Source of the DNA: an uncultured Kiloniellales bacterium
GTDB lineage: Bacteria > Pseudomonadota > Alphaproteobacteria > Kiloniellales > JAKSDN01
Length of the DNA: 5,800 bases
NCBI GenBank assembly: GCA_937974415.1
Contig: CALJXB010000184.1
Location: 1 to 5,800 of the forward strand
Direction: 5' to 3'
Below are positions 5,246 to 5,800 of this stretch, one piece after another (positions within the stretch are counted from its first letter, which is position 1; each line of letters starts with the position of its first letter). A program made the translations under genes and the position numbers. Below the pieces are notes generated by a model that did no database searches, was not told where the DNA came from, and saw only the letters and a program-made list of their open reading frames with translations.

Positions 5246-5746
5246 TCAACAAGTGCGGCAGGAGTCCATGGGCAGGCCGCGGGCCATCCAGCCGGGCCCG
5301 TCCGGGCTGCCGAACATGCCCTCGCGGATATTGTAGACTTGAGTGTAGCCCGCCCGGGCGAGCGCGGTAGAGGCAACCGACGAACGGTTGCCCCGAGCGC
5401 AGATGAGGGCGATCGGCCGGCCGCGGTCGTCGCTCAGGGCCTCGCCCATGGCATCGAGGAATCCGATCAGCCCGTTGGGCTGGTGAATTGTGACCATCTC
5501 CGCGCCCGCCGGCACGCCGGTCTGCCGCCATTCCTGGGGCGAGCGCACATCGACCAAGACGATCTCGCCTGAAGCGGCCAGTTGCATGGCCTGCTCGGCG
5601 GAGATCACCTTGCCGACGGTCTCTTGCGCCGCAGCCGGTCCGGCGGCGATCCCGATCACCAGGAGAAGCGCGCCCACGAGACGCCTGAAGGTTCCAGCCT
5701 CGCCCGCTCCGGAAACCCGCGAGCGGGAGTGTTGCGCCGTAGCCAT
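5246..5746 (-). CDS. Exported single-domain rhodanese-like sulfurtransferase
   Basis: This 166-residue protein starts with a signal peptide: Arg21-Arg22, hydrophobic 23-36, and an AAA cleavage site after Ala40. The rhodanese domain follows. ISAEQAMQLAASGEIVLVDVRSP leads into the conserved DVR (66-68) and QEWRQTGVPAGA, and the active-site loop is CARGNRS (116-122), with Cys116 as the expected persulfide-forming residue. YNIREGMFG (138-146) and GPGWMARGLP (150-159) complete the fold. The catalytic residues are intact, so sulfur transfer or thiol redox chemistry in the periplasm is expected; the donor and acceptor are unknown. The protein ends in CRTC (163-166), a CxxC at the extreme C-terminus. 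The start at 5746 is the first in-frame ATG, and upstream on the minus strand GGGGGTGGGATC gives a G-rich but imperfect ribosome site. Convergent with the unknown gene, separated by 55 nt. Confidence 0.93.
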   Translation of the reverse strand: MATAQHSRSRVSGAGEAGTFRRLVGALLLVIGIAAGPAAAQETVGKVISAEQAMQLAASGEIVLVDVRSPQEWRQTGVPAGAEMVTIHQPNGLIGFLDAMGEALSDDRGRPIALICARGNRSSVASTALARAGYTQVYNIREGMFGSPDGPGWMARGLPMDSCRTC

Positions 5747-5764
5747 GATCCCACCCCCATGCTT

Positions 5765-5793
5765 GGGCCTCGGGCGCCAACCTTAGGCCCGAG
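5765..5793 (-). promoter_or_regulatory. Overlapping inverted repeats upstream of the rhodanese gene
   Basis: Two inverted repeats overlap here: GGGCCT (5765-5770) with AGGCCC (5785-5790), and CTCGGGC (5769-5775) with GCCCGAG (5787-5793). They share bases in both arms, so only one can form at a time. They sit 19-47 nt ahead of the rhodanese start codon, in what would be its leader or operator. No clear -35/-10 pair was found before the window ends. Function is inferred only from position. Confidence 0.25.
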
Positions 5794-5800
5794 ACGGGCG

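Noticed and set aside
5214..5780. 188-codon minus-strand frame overlapping the rhodanese gene
   Set aside because: It is in a different frame from the rhodanese, which carries the signal peptide and the CARGNRS active site. The alternative shows no domain.

Overview
The window is GC-rich throughout. It has tightly packed genes, a TAXI-type TRAP transporter linked to a universal stress protein, and exported proteins with Ala-rich signal peptides. This fits an alphaproteobacterium, perhaps Rhodospirillales-like, but that placement is an inference from style and gene content; no taxonomic marker gene is present.

Layout. (1) Positions 1-3154 are a plus-strand transport operon. It comprises the last ten codons of what looks like a TAXI-family TRAP solute-binding protein (1-34), a complete 870-residue fused TRAP permease (98-2710) and a small universal stress protein of the UspF-like type (2726-3154). 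Gaps are 63 and 15 nt, both downstream genes have Shine-Dalgarno sequences, and no terminator separates them. (2) Positions 3259-4170 encode an exported 303-residue protein of the formylglycine-generating enzyme/PvdO-like (SUMF1) superfamily. Its start has no ribosome binding site and sits just after a -10-like element, so the mRNA may be leaderless. (3) Positions 4171-4431 are a 261-nt non-coding stretch rich in GC inverted repeats. Several of these compete for the same strands, so it may be a structured leader. (4) Positions 4432-5190 encode a cysteine-free cytoplasmic protein of 252 residues with no recognisable function and a striking His cluster. (5) Convergent to it, on the minus strand, 5246-5746 encodes an exported single-domain rhodanese with an intact CxxGxRS active-site loop. 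A 9-bp hairpin lies in the 55-nt gap between the two stop codons.

How the genes relate. The first three form a coherent unit: periplasmic binding protein, membrane permease and nucleotide-binding regulator, comparable to the TeaABC-TeaD arrangement in Halomonas. The substrate cannot be read from the sequence. The remaining three genes appear to be separate transcription units. Two encode exported proteins with cysteine chemistry (a CxxC in the FGE-like protein; a catalytic Cys plus terminal CxxC in the rhodanese), but nothing shown here ties them into one pathway. I do not see a mobile element, CRISPR array, tRNA or rRNA. The most interesting items are the alternative-pairing leader and the unknown His-cluster protein behind it.
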